Origin: Aliamphritea ceti
GTDB taxonomy: Bacteria; Pseudomonadota; Gammaproteobacteria; Pseudomonadales; Balneatricaceae
Direction: 5' to 3'
NCBI RefSeq assembly: GCF_024347215.1
Contig: NZ_AP025282.1
Coordinates: 2,604,001 to 2,668,000, forward strand
DNA: 64,000 nucleotides
Made by a program: the position numbers and the translations under genes. The notes below the pieces were generated by a model that saw only the letters and a list, made by a program, of their open reading frames with translations, was not told the DNA's origin and searched no databases. Positions 1 to 9,001 of this stretch are shown one piece after another (the first letter of the stretch is position 1; each line of letters opens with the position of its first letter).

Positions 1-12
1 CTGACAAGGCTA

Positions 13-2241
13 TTAGCCGTTGGCACGGGCCAGGGCAGCGTTAAGTGTTGCGCTTGGGCGCATTACTTTCTTAACCATGTCACGATTGGCGTGGTAGTAG
101 CCATCCAGTTCAGGTGCTGAACCCTGTACGGCCTTCAGTTCACCAATGATAGCGTCTTCACCGTTTGCAAGGTCTTCAGCCAGTTGCTTGAACTGAGCTG
201 CCAGTTCAGCATCTTCAGTTTGATTTGCAACTGCCTGAGCCCAGTATTTACCCAGGTAGAAGTGGCTGCCGCGGTTATCCAGTTCACCTGTCTTACGAGA
301 AGGTGACTTGTTGTTTTCCAGCAGTTCAATCGTTGCTTCATCCAGTGTCTTAGACAGCAGAGCAGCACGTGCGTTACCTTTCAGTCCCTGTTCTTCCAGA
401 GATACTGAGATCGCCATGAACTCACCCAAGGAATCCCAACGCAGGTGGTTTTCTTCCTGAACTTGCTGCACGTGCTTAGGCGCAGAACCGCCTGCACCAG
501 TTTCATACATACCGCCGCCTTTCAGCATAGGTACGATAGACAGCATCTTCGCAGACGTGCCAAGTTCCATGATAGGGAACAGGTCAGTCAGGTAATCACG
601 TAATACGTTACCTGTTACAGAGATGGTGTCTTTACCGCGCAGCTGGCGTTCCATAGAGAAGCGAATCGCTTCATCATAAGACATGATGCGGATATCCAGA
701 CCTTCAGTGTCATGCTCTTTCAGGTAAGCTTCAACTTTAGCCGTCAGCTGTACGTCGTGAGCACGCTCAGGATCCAACCAGAAGACAGCAGGGGTGCCAG
801 AGTTACGTGCACGGTTTACGCCCAGCTTAACCCAGTCACGTACTGGCTCGTCTTTGGTCTGGCAGGCACGCCAGATATCACCAACTTCAACTTCATGAGA
901 CATCAGTACGTTACCTGTAGCGTCAACTACACGCATGGTACCGTCTTGCTCAATTTCGAAAGTCTTATCGTGAGAACCGTATTCTTCTGCTTTCTTAGCC
1001 ATCAGGCCAACGTTAGAAACAGTACCCATAGTCGTTGGGTCGAATGCGCCATGCGTCTTACAGAAATTAATCATTTCCTGATAGATGCGTGCATAGGTGC
1101 TTTCTGGCATAACAGCTTTAGTGTCTTTAGCCTTCCCATCAGGGCCCCACATCTTACCGGAGCTACGAATCATCGCCGGCATAGATGCATCAACAATTAC
1201 GTCACTTGGTACGTGCAGGTTAGAAATACCTTTAACAGAATCAACCATCGCCAGTTCAGGACGGGATTCGTAGCATGCCTGGATGTCTTCTTCGATTTCT
1301 TCACGAACAGAGTTAGGCAGGCTGGCAATCTTTTCGTAAACACTGCCCAGGCCGTTGTTTGGGTTAACACCCAGCTTAGCAAACAGGTCGGCGTGCTTTT
1401 CGAACAGATCTTTATAGAAAACAGTTACCGCGTGACCAAATACGATAGGGTGGGAAACCTTCATCATGGTTGCTTTAACGTGCAGAGACCACATTACGTT
1501 AGTTTCTTTCGCATCGTTCAGCGACTTTTCAAAGAATTCACGCAGTGATTTACAGCACATGTACATGCTGTCCAGTACTTCACCTTTTTCCAGGCTCAGT
1601 TCTTTCTTCTGCTGTACTTCACCGTCTTTAGTTACGAACTCAATGCGTACGTTCTGAGCTTCATTAGACGTGATGGACTGTTCGCTGGAGAAGAAGTCTC
1701 CGCCACGCATGTGGTCAGCGTGAGTGCGTGAAGCCATGCTCCACTTACCCATAGAATGCGGGAATTTACGTGCGTATGCTTTTACAGCAGCAGGTGCGCG
1801 ACGGTCAGAGTTACCTTCACGCAGAACAGGGTTTACTGCACTGCCCAGAATCTTAGAGTAACGCGTCTGAACATCTTTATCTGTATCGTTAGTTGGTGCT
1901 TCCGGGTAATCAGGGATGTCGTAGCCCTGACCCTGTAATTCAGCAATACATGCTTTTAACTGAGGAATTGAAGCACTGATGTTAGGAAGCTTAATGATAT
2001 TGGCATCCGGGTCCTGAGTCAGTTTGCCCAGGAACGACAGGCCATCAACAACTTTCTGATCTTCACTCAGGTTATCGGGGAACGCAGACAGTACACGACC
2101 AGCAAGAGAGATATCGCTGATTTTGACATCGATGTCAGCAGCAGAGGTGAATGTTCTGATAATAGGGAGCAGAGAACAGGTCGCCAATGATGGTGCTTCG
2201 TCGGTCAGGGTGTAGTACATCGTTTGTTTATTGGTTGTCAT
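13..2241 (-). CDS. icd: NADP-dependent isocitrate dehydrogenase, monomeric type
   Basis: This enzyme oxidatively decarboxylates isocitrate to 2-oxoglutarate with NADP in the cytosolic TCA cycle. The 742-residue length is that of the monomeric IDH family, about 740 residues and unrelated in length to the 416-residue dimeric E. coli enzyme. The conserved substrate-binding stretch is visible around Ser134 and residues 141-148 (REGNSDRR), and the family's Asp/Glu metal region lies in the middle of the chain. The start ATG is preceded by a GGGGATAAA ribosome site. The stop lies 12 bases from the window edge, so no downstream partner can be seen. It stands alone, transcribed away from the 289-bp gap shared with the DAHP synthase terminator. 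The family call is secure. Confidence 0.96.
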   Translation of the reverse strand: MTTNKQTMYYTLTDEAPSLATCSLLPIIRTFTSAADIDVKISDISLAGRVLSAFPDNLSEDQKVVDGLSFLGKLTQDPDANIIKLPNISASIPQLKACIAELQGQGYDIPDYPEAPTNDTDKDVQTRYSKILGSAVNPVLREGNSDRRAPAAVKAYARKFPHSMGKWSMASRTHADHMRGGDFFSSEQSITSNEAQNVRIEFVTKDGEVQQKKELSLEKGEVLDSMYMCCKSLREFFEKSLNDAKETNVMWSLHVKATMMKVSHPIVFGHAVTVFYKDLFEKHADLFAKLGVNPNNGLGSVYEKIASLPNSVREEIEEDIQACYESRPELAMVDSVKGISNLHVPSDVIVDASMPAMIRSSGKMWGPDGKAKDTKAVMPESTYARIYQEMINFCKTHGAFDPTTMGTVSNVGLMAKKAEEYGSHDKTFEIEQDGTMRVVDATGNVLMSHEVEVGDIWRACQTKDEPVRDWVKLGVNRARNSGTPAVFWLDPERAHDVQLTAKVEAYLKEHDTEGLDIRIMSYDEAIRFSMERQLRGKDTISVTGNVLRDYLTDLFPIMELGTSAKMLSIVPMLKGGGMYETGAGGSAPKHVQQVQEENHLRWDSLGEFMAISVSLEEQGLKGNARAALLSKTLDEATIELLENNKSPSRKTGELDNRGSHFYLGKYWAQAVANQTEDAELAAQFKQLAEDLANGEDAIIGELKAVQGSAPELDGYYHANRDMVKKVMRPSATLNAALARANG

Positions 2242-2482
2242 TTTATCCCCTTTTGTTTCGACAGGTAGACGGTGGTTTATTATAGGAAACTACGAAGACG
2301 TGATTTCGCATCTCCCTAAGCGGGTGTCGCACCACCGAATGATTTTAACGCGGAGGCGATTATACGTTAAAAAACTACTAAAATTGAAGCGGAGCCGTGA
2401 ACAGATCGGGGAATTTTCGGCTAAAGTAGCAGTACAATGTAGTTTTACTACTCCAAAGGTCGCTTTATTTCTTCCAGATAAT

Positions 2483-2507
2483 AAAAAAGGGCTCCAATGG
2501 AGCCCTT
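2483..2507 (-). terminator. rho-independent terminator of the DAHP synthase gene
   Basis: A perfect 9-bp stem (AAGGGCTCC / GGAGCCCTT, 3-base loop) is followed on the minus strand by a run of T. It sits 23 bases past the stop of the DAHP synthase gene. Confidence 0.85.
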
Positions 2508-2530
2508 GATTTTACTGGGTATTTTGCTGA

Positions 2531-3598
2531 TTAGCGGTTTGGTAGTACTGCTTTCAGTTTTTCATGCATATCCAGCAGAGTCTTTTCAGTCGTATCCCAG
2601 TCAATACATGCATCTGTAATAGAGACACCGTATTCCAGGTCAGCAGGGTCTGCTGTCATCTTCTGATTACCTGCACCGAGGTTACTTTCAACCATCAGAC
2701 CAACAATAGTTTTGTTGCCGTCGATGATCTGGTTAGTCACGTCAGTCATAACCAGTGGCTGCAGGTTGTGGTCTTTATTGGAGTTAGCGTGGCTGCAGTC
2801 AACCATGATGTTGGTTGATACGCTGGCTTTTTCCAGAGCCTGTTCACACAGTGCTACATTAACAGAGTCGTAGTTTGGTTTGCCGTTACCACCACGCAGA
2901 ACAACGTGACCATACTCATTGCCCTTAGTACGAACAACCGAGCACTGGCCATCTTCGTTGATACCCAGGAAGTTGTGTGGATGAGCAACAGATTCAAGCG
3001 CGTTAATAGCAACTGTCAGACCACCGTCAGTGCCGTTCTTGAAACCTACTGCGCCGGACAGGCCGCTGGACATTTCACGGTGAGTTTGTGACTCAGTTGT
3101 ACGGGCACCGATTGCAGACCATGAAATCAGATCCTGCAGGTACTGCGGTGAAATTGGATCAAGTGCTTCAGTTGCCAGTGGCAGCCCGGCTTCAGCCAGT
3201 TGCAGCAACAGATCACGGCCAATATGCAGTCCTTCAACAATCTGGAAAGAATCGTTCATGTGCGGGTCGTTGATTAAGCCTTTCCAGCCTACAGTTGTAC
3301 GTGGCTTCTCAAAATAGACGCGCATAACCAGATACAGAGTGTCTTCAACCTTAGCTGCAAGTTCCTTCAGACGCTGCCCATATTCGATGGCGGCTTTAGT
3401 ATCGTGAATAGAACAAGGACCAACAACGACAAAAAGACGCTTATCTTCGCCTTTAAGGATGTTTTTAATAACCTGACGGCCTTCCATAACAGACGCAGCG
3501 GCAGTTTCGCTCAGCGGCAATTTGGACTTTAGTTCGGCAGGAGTGAGGAGGACTTCATTACTCTCAATATTGAGGTTTTCTACGCGTTTATCAGACAT
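2531..3598 (-). CDS. 3-deoxy-7-phosphoheptulonate (DAHP) synthase, class I
   Basis: This enzyme condenses phosphoenolpyruvate and erythrose 4-phosphate to DAHP, the first step of the shikimate pathway. At 355 residues it has the usual length of the AroF/AroG/AroH class. Recognisable blocks are the VVGPCSIHD metal/PEP region near residue 60, the KPRTTVGWKGLINDP block near residue 98, GARTTESQTHR near residue 150 and a C-terminal VDCSHANSNKD block. The N-terminal 40 residues form the extension that carries aromatic amino-acid feedback control in this class; I cannot tell from sequence alone which amino acid inhibits it, so no symbol is given. The start is supported by a GGAAATAAG ribosome site. 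The gene is transcribed alone. Confidence 0.95.
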   Translation of the reverse strand: MSDKRVENLNIESNEVLLTPAELKSKLPLSETAAASVMEGRQVIKNILKGEDKRLFVVVGPCSIHDTKAAIEYGQRLKELAAKVEDTLYLVMRVYFEKPRTTVGWKGLINDPHMNDSFQIVEGLHIGRDLLLQLAEAGLPLATEALDPISPQYLQDLISWSAIGARTTESQTHREMSSGLSGAVGFKNGTDGGLTVAINALESVAHPHNFLGINEDGQCSVVRTKGNEYGHVVLRGGNGKPNYDSVNVALCEQALEKASVSTNIMVDCSHANSNKDHNLQPLVMTDVTNQIIDGNKTIVGLMVESNLGAGNQKMTADPADLEYGVSITDACIDWDTTEKTLLDMHEKLKAVLPNR

Positions 3599-4003
3599 CT
3601 TATTTCCTTCATGCAGCCCTTAGTGATTCAGCTGGACCGCAACGCCTTGCTTTGGCTTAACTCTTGTTAACTTACTAATAAGTGGAGACTCTTTGTATCA
3701 CATAAGTTGTTACTGTTTAAGGGGCAAAGCACGAATCCCGGACCTTGTACTGAAGAAAACGTTGCCTGTCGCGCTAAAGTGAATAAAATCCGTGTCACAA
3801 TCAGTCGCTTAATGACGCTTTTAAAGGTTTGTAGCAAGCGATGAGGGTGGTTTTTAGCAGGACATATCGTTATAGCTATATTTAACTGACCTGAGTCAGA
3901 TAAAGATTACTGTTTTTAAACAGTTTTATCGCGCTCAAACAGAACTGTTCAGTAAAATGGTTGTCCATTTAGCATCCCGTATAACTTCATTATAGGAATA
4001 ACC
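3599..4003. other. 405-bp intergenic region, divergent promoters of DAHP synthase and dsbD
   Basis: No open frame of interest. It must hold the leftward promoter of the DAHP synthase gene and the rightward promoter of dsbD. I see small dyads near 3885-3900 (CTGAC...GTCAG) and 3911-3924 (CTGTTTTTAAACAG) but no recognisable TyrR box or leader-peptide attenuator. Confidence 0.4.
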
Positions 4004-5902
4004 GTGTTGCAAAGAATTCAGCAATGGCTCAGCTATCTGCTAGCTTGCACTTTTTTCATACTTTCGACAGTGCCGGCAGTACAGGCAGGCCTGTTCGATA
4101 ACGCTGACCCTTTCGGTGCCAGTGATGGTCCTGTCGATGTCGAACAAGCCTTTATGTTTGATTATGAACAGGGCGCAGACGGCAAGCTTAAACTGGTCTG
4201 GACGATCAAAGACGGTTATTACCTGTATCGTGACAAAACAGAGCTGACGACCAGTGAGCAGATATCTGAATTGTCCCGTGAACATTCTGCAGCCAAGCTG
4301 AAATCAGACCCCCTGTTTGGTGATGTTTATGTTTATTACAACCAGGGATTGATGGATCTTCAGCTTAGCAGCACTACCGGTGCGGCTGTTAATGAAACAA
4401 TGACTGTTTCTTATCAGGGCTGCTGGGATGGTGGTATCTGTTACCCGCCCGTGCAGAAGACCGTTAGTCTTAAAGATATTCCGGTTGTTAAAGCTTCAGT
4501 GATACCTGTGGTGGCAGCAACTGATCCGGCTATGGCGAATGCAGATAAAGTCATTCAGGCGGTTATACCTAAGCAGCCTGCTCAACCATTGACGACGACA
4601 TTAAGTGAACAGGATAGGTTCGCGCAACTGTTATCGTCCAGCAACCTGTTGCTGACTCTGGGGGCATTCTTTGTCGCTGGAATGGCGCTGGCACTGACAC
4701 CTTGTGTCTTTCCGATGATCCCGATTCTTTCGAGCATCATCATAGGCCAGAAACAGCCAGTCAGTGCTAAACGAGGATTCTTCTTATCGCTGGTCTATGT
4801 GTTGTCTGTGGCAGTTACCTATACGGTAATCGGTATTATCGCTGGCCTGTTTGGTGAAAACTTGCAGGCGGCTTTCCAGAATGCATGGATCATAGGCTTC
4901 TTCAGCTTCATTTTCGTTTTATTGTCTTTGTCGATGTTTGGTTTTTACGACCTGCAGCTGCCTAACAGTTTACAGAGCAAACTTAATGAAATGAGTAACA
5001 GCCAGCAGGGCGGCAGCCTGATCGGCATCGTTATTATGGGCCTGCTGTCTGCTCTAATTGTTGGCCCGTGCATGGCTGCACCGCTCGCAGGAGCGCTGAT
5101 TTATATTGGCCAGACCGGCGATCCCGTTTTAGGTGGTGCAGCATTATTCAGTCTGAGTATGGGTATGGGGATTCCTCTATTAATTGTCGGTGCTTCAGCG
5201 GGTAAGTTGTTACCTAAAGCCGGTATGTGGATGGAGAACGTTAAAGCAGGCTTCGGTGTCATGTTGCTGCTGCTGGCGGTCTGGATGCTTGACCGGGTGA
5301 TAGCTGACGGTGTCGCGATCTTCTTGTACGGTGTGATTCTGCTGGTGAGCGCGGTTTACATGAAAGCGCTGGATTCTCTGGTAGATGCCAGTAAATGGCA
5401 GCGTTTCTGGAAAGGCATTGCTGTACTGATTCTTGTCTATGGAGGGAGCCTGGTTATAGGCAGCCTGAGTGGCAGTCAGAGCCTGTTCCAGCCACTGAAA
5501 GGATTGGCTTCTAACGGTGGAGTTGCGTCTCAAGAAGCTAAGGTAGAGTTTGTAAAAGTGACGAATGAACAGGCACTTGATCAAATTCTCATGACTGCTG
5601 AGCAAAATGGTCAGCCTGTTATGTTGGATTTCTATGCTGACTGGTGTATTTCCTGTGTTGAGCTGGACAAGATAACCTTTGTTGATGCCGGCGTTCAGCA
5701 AGCACTTAAGTCATTTATCAGTGTTAAAGTAGATGTGACTGCCAATGATGCCGATTCAAAGGCACTGTATAAACGCTATAGTGTGATTGGACCGCCAGCA
5801 CTGATTTTTTATGATAAACAGGGCAACATTCAGCCGAACATGACGTTGATCGGCATGGTCCAGCCAGATGATTTTACCGGTCACATACAACCGTTGATCT
5901 AG
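4004..5902 (+). CDS. dsbD: protein-disulfide reductase DsbD
   Basis: DsbD moves electrons from cytoplasmic thioredoxin across the inner membrane to periplasmic DsbC, DsbG and CcmG. All three modules are present in the 632 residues. There is a signal peptide (about 1-28). The periplasmic alpha domain has the cysteine pair C140/C146 in a QGCWDGGICYPP context. The eight-helix membrane domain (about 205-465) has its cysteines at 234 (LTPCVFP) and 356 (GPCMAAPL). The C-terminal thioredoxin domain has WCISC at 547-551. The start is GTG; the following signal peptide supports it. It is a single gene bounded by a strong terminator. All redox cysteines are intact, so the protein should be functional. 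Confidence 0.96.
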   Translation: MLQRIQQWLSYLLACTFFILSTVPAVQAGLFDNADPFGASDGPVDVEQAFMFDYEQGADGKLKLVWTIKDGYYLYRDKTELTTSEQISELSREHSAAKLKSDPLFGDVYVYYNQGLMDLQLSSTTGAAVNETMTVSYQGCWDGGICYPPVQKTVSLKDIPVVKASVIPVVAATDPAMANADKVIQAVIPKQPAQPLTTTLSEQDRFAQLLSSSNLLLTLGAFFVAGMALALTPCVFPMIPILSSIIIGQKQPVSAKRGFFLSLVYVLSVAVTYTVIGIIAGLFGENLQAAFQNAWIIGFFSFIFVLLSLSMFGFYDLQLPNSLQSKLNEMSNSQQGGSLIGIVIMGLLSALIVGPCMAAPLAGALIYIGQTGDPVLGGAALFSLSMGMGIPLLIVGASAGKLLPKAGMWMENVKAGFGVMLLLLAVWMLDRVIADGVAIFLYGVILLVSAVYMKALDSLVDASKWQRFWKGIAVLILVYGGSLVIGSLSGSQSLFQPLKGLASNGGVASQEAKVEFVKVTNEQALDQILMTAEQNGQPVMLDFYADWCISCVELDKITFVDAGVQQALKSFISVKVDVTANDADSKALYKRYSVIGPPALIFYDKQGNIQPNMTLIGMVQPDDFTGHIQPLI

Positions 5903-5930
5903 TGCTTATCTAATTAAGTTAACTCATATA

Positions 5931-5958
5931 AAAAACCGGGCTTTTGCCCGGTTTTTTT
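5931..5958 (+). terminator. rho-independent terminator after dsbD
   Basis: The stem CCGGGC / GCCCGG with a four-T loop is flanked by A5 on the left and T7 on the right. It lies 28 bases past the dsbD stop and, being A/T-flanked, may also serve the convergent LysR gene. Confidence 0.88.
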
Positions 5959-6040
5959 ATTGCTACTTATTACTGTTGTGCTTCTAATACAACCAATAAG
6001 TTATTAATGAAGGTGCTGTCTAAAGCCACTGACAGATAGA

Positions 6041-6910
6041 TCAGTGGGTGACTTCGGTAATGACCTGGCTCATGGCCTGAGTAAGCGGCGTGTCTTGCGG
6101 ACCGCTTAGCAAAATGGTTGTGGATACCGGCAATTCAGGCAGGCCGTCAACGTTGCTCAGCTCGCGCATATGAGGCTGCAAGCTTGAACGGCTTAGCATG
6201 CCAATGACAAGACCAGCATTTATAGCTGCTATTATTCCCGACAAGCTTTCACTGCTAAAAGCAATCCGATAATTTACACCGGCGTTACTCAGTGCTTTAA
6301 CGGCTGCCTCACGCCACCAGCACTCACGGTTAAAGAGCGCCAGTGGTAAAGGTTTTTCCGGCTCTGTTATAAAGTTATCAGTGACCGCCCAAACCATCTC
6401 TTCCTGACAGATGATATCGTCACAGGACTCATCGGGGCCAACCGTATATAGCGCCATATCCAGCTCGCCTTTACTGATTGCCTGTGGGAAGTTCTCACTG
6501 AAACTGCCGTTGACAGTGACATCTACATCGGGATGACGCAGCGCAAACTGTCGCAGAATTGCTTCCAGCCATGGACGTGAAAAGTCGTCTGGTACCCCTA
6601 TGCTTATTTGCCCGGTCAGTTTATTACTGAATAGGCGGGATATCCGGTCAATATCGTTTACCAATACTGTTGCTTCAGGTAACAGGCGATGTCCACTTTC
6701 AGTTAACAGCATGCCTCTTGGTTGCCGGTAAAACAGGCAGGTATCAAGAGCTTCCTCCAGTTTACGTATCTGGACGCTTATTGCTGACTGAGTACGGTTA
6801 AGCAGGTTTGCTGCCTGAGTAAGATTTTTAGTTTCAGCAATCGCAAGAAATGTCCGCAGCAGTTCACTGTCGATATTAGAGCGTTCGATATTTTTCATGG
6901 ATTGGATCAT
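6041..6910 (-). CDS. LysR-family transcriptional regulator
   Basis: A 289-residue LysR-type regulator with an N-terminal winged helix-turn-helix (about residues 12-71; core TKNLTQAANLLNRTQSAISV) and a type 2 periplasmic-binding-like effector domain after residue 95. It is divergent from the permease gene with only 72 bp between the starts, the usual arrangement for a LysR protein and its target. The effector is unknown. An internal ATG at codon 5 is an alternative start. The effector domain holds two cysteines around residues 140-150 (ESCDDIICQE), which might matter given the metal-resistance neighbours, but that is speculation. Confidence 0.9.
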   Translation of the reverse strand: MIQSMKNIERSNIDSELLRTFLAIAETKNLTQAANLLNRTQSAISVQIRKLEEALDTCLFYRQPRGMLLTESGHRLLPEATVLVNDIDRISRLFSNKLTGQISIGVPDDFSRPWLEAILRQFALRHPDVDVTVNGSFSENFPQAISKGELDMALYTVGPDESCDDIICQEEMVWAVTDNFITEPEKPLPLALFNRECWWREAAVKALSNAGVNYRIAFSSESLSGIIAAINAGLVIGMLSRSSLQPHMRELSNVDGLPELPVSTTILLSGPQDTPLTQAMSQVITEVTH

Positions 6911-6982
6911 AACTATTCATTTTTTAAATCATGTTAGCGCTATTACTCTGAGCAGACAATGTAATTAGATAAGGTAAAAATC

Positions 6983-8017
6983 ATGTCCTGTGAAGTTTCT
7001 GAGTCTGGCTGTATGGGTTCAGACAGTCGAACTAGCAATGCCCGTTACTGGCTGTTTGGTTTGTTAACGGTGCTCATCATATGTATTAACCCGGTAGCAT
7101 TTTGGCAAGCTATTCAATTTTCATTACAGAGTCTGTGGCTGGTTAGCCCGATGATTATCATTGGAGTGGCTTTAACTGCTTTTATGCTAGCAACTAATTC
7201 CGTACAACTGATTGCACGGGCGTTTCGTGGCAGAGAATTATCAATGATTCTCTGGGTTTCACTGGCCGGGGCGATAACACCTGTATGCGGTGCAACTGTA
7301 TTACCATTAATAGCTGGCCTGCTGCTGGCAAGAGTTCCATTAGCACCTGTTATGGCGTTCTGGTTGGCATCACCAATAACCGATCCTGCCATGCTGTCTC
7401 TTACGGCTGCTACATTAGGCTGGCCACTGGCAATTGCTAAGACGGCAGGTGCTGTTGGAGCTGGATTATTTGGCGGTTTGGCTGTGTTACTGATGACCAG
7501 TAGTGGCTATTTACGCGAACCAATAAAAGCACAGTCTGAGTTACATAGGTTGAGCACTAACATGCTTGGTACTGAAGACAGTCTTTTATGGTCGTTCTGG
7601 AAAGAACAGCATCGTAAAACAGTATTCAAGGGCAGTATTAAAAGCAATGGCAGACTGATGATTATCTGGTTGTCTCTTGCGTTTATTGCTGAGTTTTATT
7701 TGCAAAGGTTTGTGCCATTAGAGTGGTTACCAGAGTTGTTTGGTAGTGACGCTACCTGGGCGGTGCCTTTAGCTGCAATTGTAGGTTCGCCTATATATCT
7801 GGATGGCTATGCCGCTTTACCGTTGGTCAGAAGCCTGATTGATGCGGGTATGGGCCCTGATGCAGCACTGACATTTTTGATAGCAGGTGGCATAACCAGT
7901 GCTTGGGCTGCAGTGCCTGTATTTGCTCTGGTAAGGGGGCAAGTGTTTATTCTGTACTTACTTCTGGCGTTGCTAGCATCAATGCTAGTGGGCTTCGTCA
8001 GTGGTTTTTTCTTATAA
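6983..8017 (+). CDS. permease of the ArsP/DUF318 (PF03773-like) type, probable metal or metalloid efflux
   Basis: A 344-residue inner-membrane protein with about eight to ten hydrophobic segments. The segment CGATVLPLIAGLLLARVPLA followed by FWLASPITDPAML is typical of the two-component permease family that includes ArsP and the SO_0444-type Cu/Zn exporters; the polar, conserved CGATVLP loop is the usual core motif. The short cytoplasmic N-terminus carries two cysteines (MSCEVSESGCMGS), plausible metal ligands. The gene is divergent from a LysR regulator and is followed 38 bp later by merR in the same direction, which suggests a role in mercury or thiophilic-metal export. The substrate is inferred from context only. 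The start has no strong ribosome site but fits the family N-terminus. Confidence 0.75.
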   Translation: MSCEVSESGCMGSDSRTSNARYWLFGLLTVLIICINPVAFWQAIQFSLQSLWLVSPMIIIGVALTAFMLATNSVQLIARAFRGRELSMILWVSLAGAITPVCGATVLPLIAGLLLARVPLAPVMAFWLASPITDPAMLSLTAATLGWPLAIAKTAGAVGAGLFGGLAVLLMTSSGYLREPIKAQSELHRLSTNMLGTEDSLLWSFWKEQHRKTVFKGSIKSNGRLMIIWLSLAFIAEFYLQRFVPLEWLPELFGSDATWAVPLAAIVGSPIYLDGYAALPLVRSLIDAGMGPDAALTFLIAGGITSAWAAVPVFALVRGQVFILYLLLALLASMLVGFVSGFFL

Positions 8018-8055
8018 TCATTTATATCAAAAGGCTAATCAAAAGAAGTTTAACT

Positions 8056-8481
8056 ATGTATGTAAATACGGCAGTAATGACGATAAGTGTATTAGCGTCC
8101 AGTGCGGGAGTTGGTGTAGAAACCGTTCGTTATTATCAGCGTTACGGCCTGATGCAAGAACCGGCAAAGCCCGCAAGTGGTTACCGCCATTATACGGCGT
8201 TGGATTTACAGCGGTTATTGTTTATTCGCAGAGCTAAGAATCTCGGCTTTAGCCTTAAAGATATATTGGCATTACTGGCGCTGGATGGCGGCAGTAATTG
8301 CCAGTTAACCCGTAATTTAGCTGCGGTACGTCTCTCTGAGGTTGAGACTCGCATGAAAGATCTGCAGCTCCTGGCGAGTAGGTTAGAAAGCATTGTGCTT
8401 AGTTGTGATCAGAACATTTCAGCAGGTATTGATGAATGCCCGGCAATTGACAGCATGGTCCGCGAAACTACAGTCAATTAA
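8056..8481 (+). CDS. merR: MerR-type mercury-responsive regulator
   Basis: A 141-residue MerR-family regulator: winged helix (about 9-75, with VETVRYYQRYGLM and GYRHY) followed by a dimerisation coiled coil. The three mercury ligands of classical MerR (C82, C117, C126 in Tn501) are matched by C82, C117 and C128 here, so the metal-binding loop between the last two cysteines has ten residues instead of eight. The open frame extends to 7903, inside the permease gene, but the family N-terminus and codon context favour ATG 8056; ATG 8077 is an alternative. Unlike Tn21/Tn501 merR it is transcribed in the same direction as its likely target merC, with the operator just downstream of its stop. Confidence 0.86.
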   Translation: MYVNTAVMTISVLASSAGVGVETVRYYQRYGLMQEPAKPASGYRHYTALDLQRLLFIRRAKNLGFSLKDILALLALDGGSNCQLTRNLAAVRLSEVETRMKDLQLLASRLESIVLSCDQNISAGIDECPAIDSMVRETTVN

Positions 8482-8491
8482 CTGTCCAATA

Positions 8492-8523
8492 TTGACTCCG
8501 CACTATGGTACGGAGTTTATGCT
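8492..8523 (+). promoter_or_regulatory. MerR operator/promoter of merC
   Basis: A -35 hexamer TTGACT (8492-8497) and a -10 TTATGC/TATGCT (from 8517/8518) are separated by an over-long 19-20 bp spacer. The spacer region is filled by a near-perfect dyad: arms ACTCCGCAC (8495-8503) and GTACGGAGT (8508-8516), 4-bp centre, one mismatch. Both the sequence and the long spacer match the classical mer promoter, where MerR untwists the DNA on binding Hg(II). It lies immediately after merR and 42 bp ahead of merC. Confidence 0.9.
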
Positions 8524-8564
8524 GCAAAATTGATATCGGATCTAACAGAGATTTAAGGTAAGAA

Positions 8565-8999
8565 ATGCGACTGTCTGGATTTGCGCTTGCTACAGAAAAA
8601 CTGGGGGCTTTCGGGGCGATTATCTCAGCTATGGGCTGTGCATCTTGCTTCCCTGTACTCGGAGCGTTGGGTGCTGCAATGGGAATGGGATTTTTGGCTC
8701 AGTACGAGGGAGTGTTTATTAATACACTCTTACCCGTATTCGCCTGGTTAGCATTGGGCGCAGCTGTTTTAACGGGAATGCAGCACCGGCTTTGGTGGCG
8801 GTTGTTACTGGCAATGGCGGGCCCACTGATGGTATTAGCAACTTTGTATCTGTTCTGGACAGATAACTGGAGCACTTTGATGTTTTATCTGGCAATTGCT
8901 CTGATGTTTATCGTGGGTGTGTACGACCTGATATCACCACCTCGCCAAAGTTGCACTATGCGCTTACGAAAACCAAATGCTACCCCGGAGGAAGATTAG
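8565..8999 (+). CDS. merC: mercury transport protein MerC
   Basis: An inner-membrane protein that carries Hg(II) into the cytoplasm. The 144 residues show four hydrophobic segments and align along their length with Tn21 MerC. The membrane-embedded pair is C25/C28 in SAMGCASCFP, next to the GAAMGMGFLAQYEGVFI stretch, and the C-terminus has YDLISPPRQSC. It is the first gene behind the MerR-type promoter. The GDCCVxC gene follows two bases later, so the two are certainly cotranscribed. The ATG follows TTTAAGGTAAGAA, a good ribosome site. Odd point: an Hg importer with no mercuric reductase beside it. Confidence 0.93.
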   Translation: MRLSGFALATEKLGAFGAIISAMGCASCFPVLGALGAAMGMGFLAQYEGVFINTLLPVFAWLALGAAVLTGMQHRLWWRLLLAMAGPLMVLATLYLFWTDNWSTLMFYLAIALMFIVGVYDLISPPRQSCTMRLRKPNATPEED

Positions 9000-9001
9000 A
9001 T

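Noticed and set aside
712..1548. 278-codon plus-strand open frame
   Set aside because: Lies fully antisense inside the isocitrate dehydrogenase gene, has no ribosome site, and its predicted protein has no family look.
2231..2509. 92-codon plus-strand frame upstream of icd
   Set aside because: Begins inside the icd start region, overlaps the DAHP synthase terminator and has no recognisable domain or ribosome site.
5210..5701. 163-codon minus-strand frame inside dsbD
   Set aside because: Antisense to a clearly coding, conserved region; low-complexity translation.
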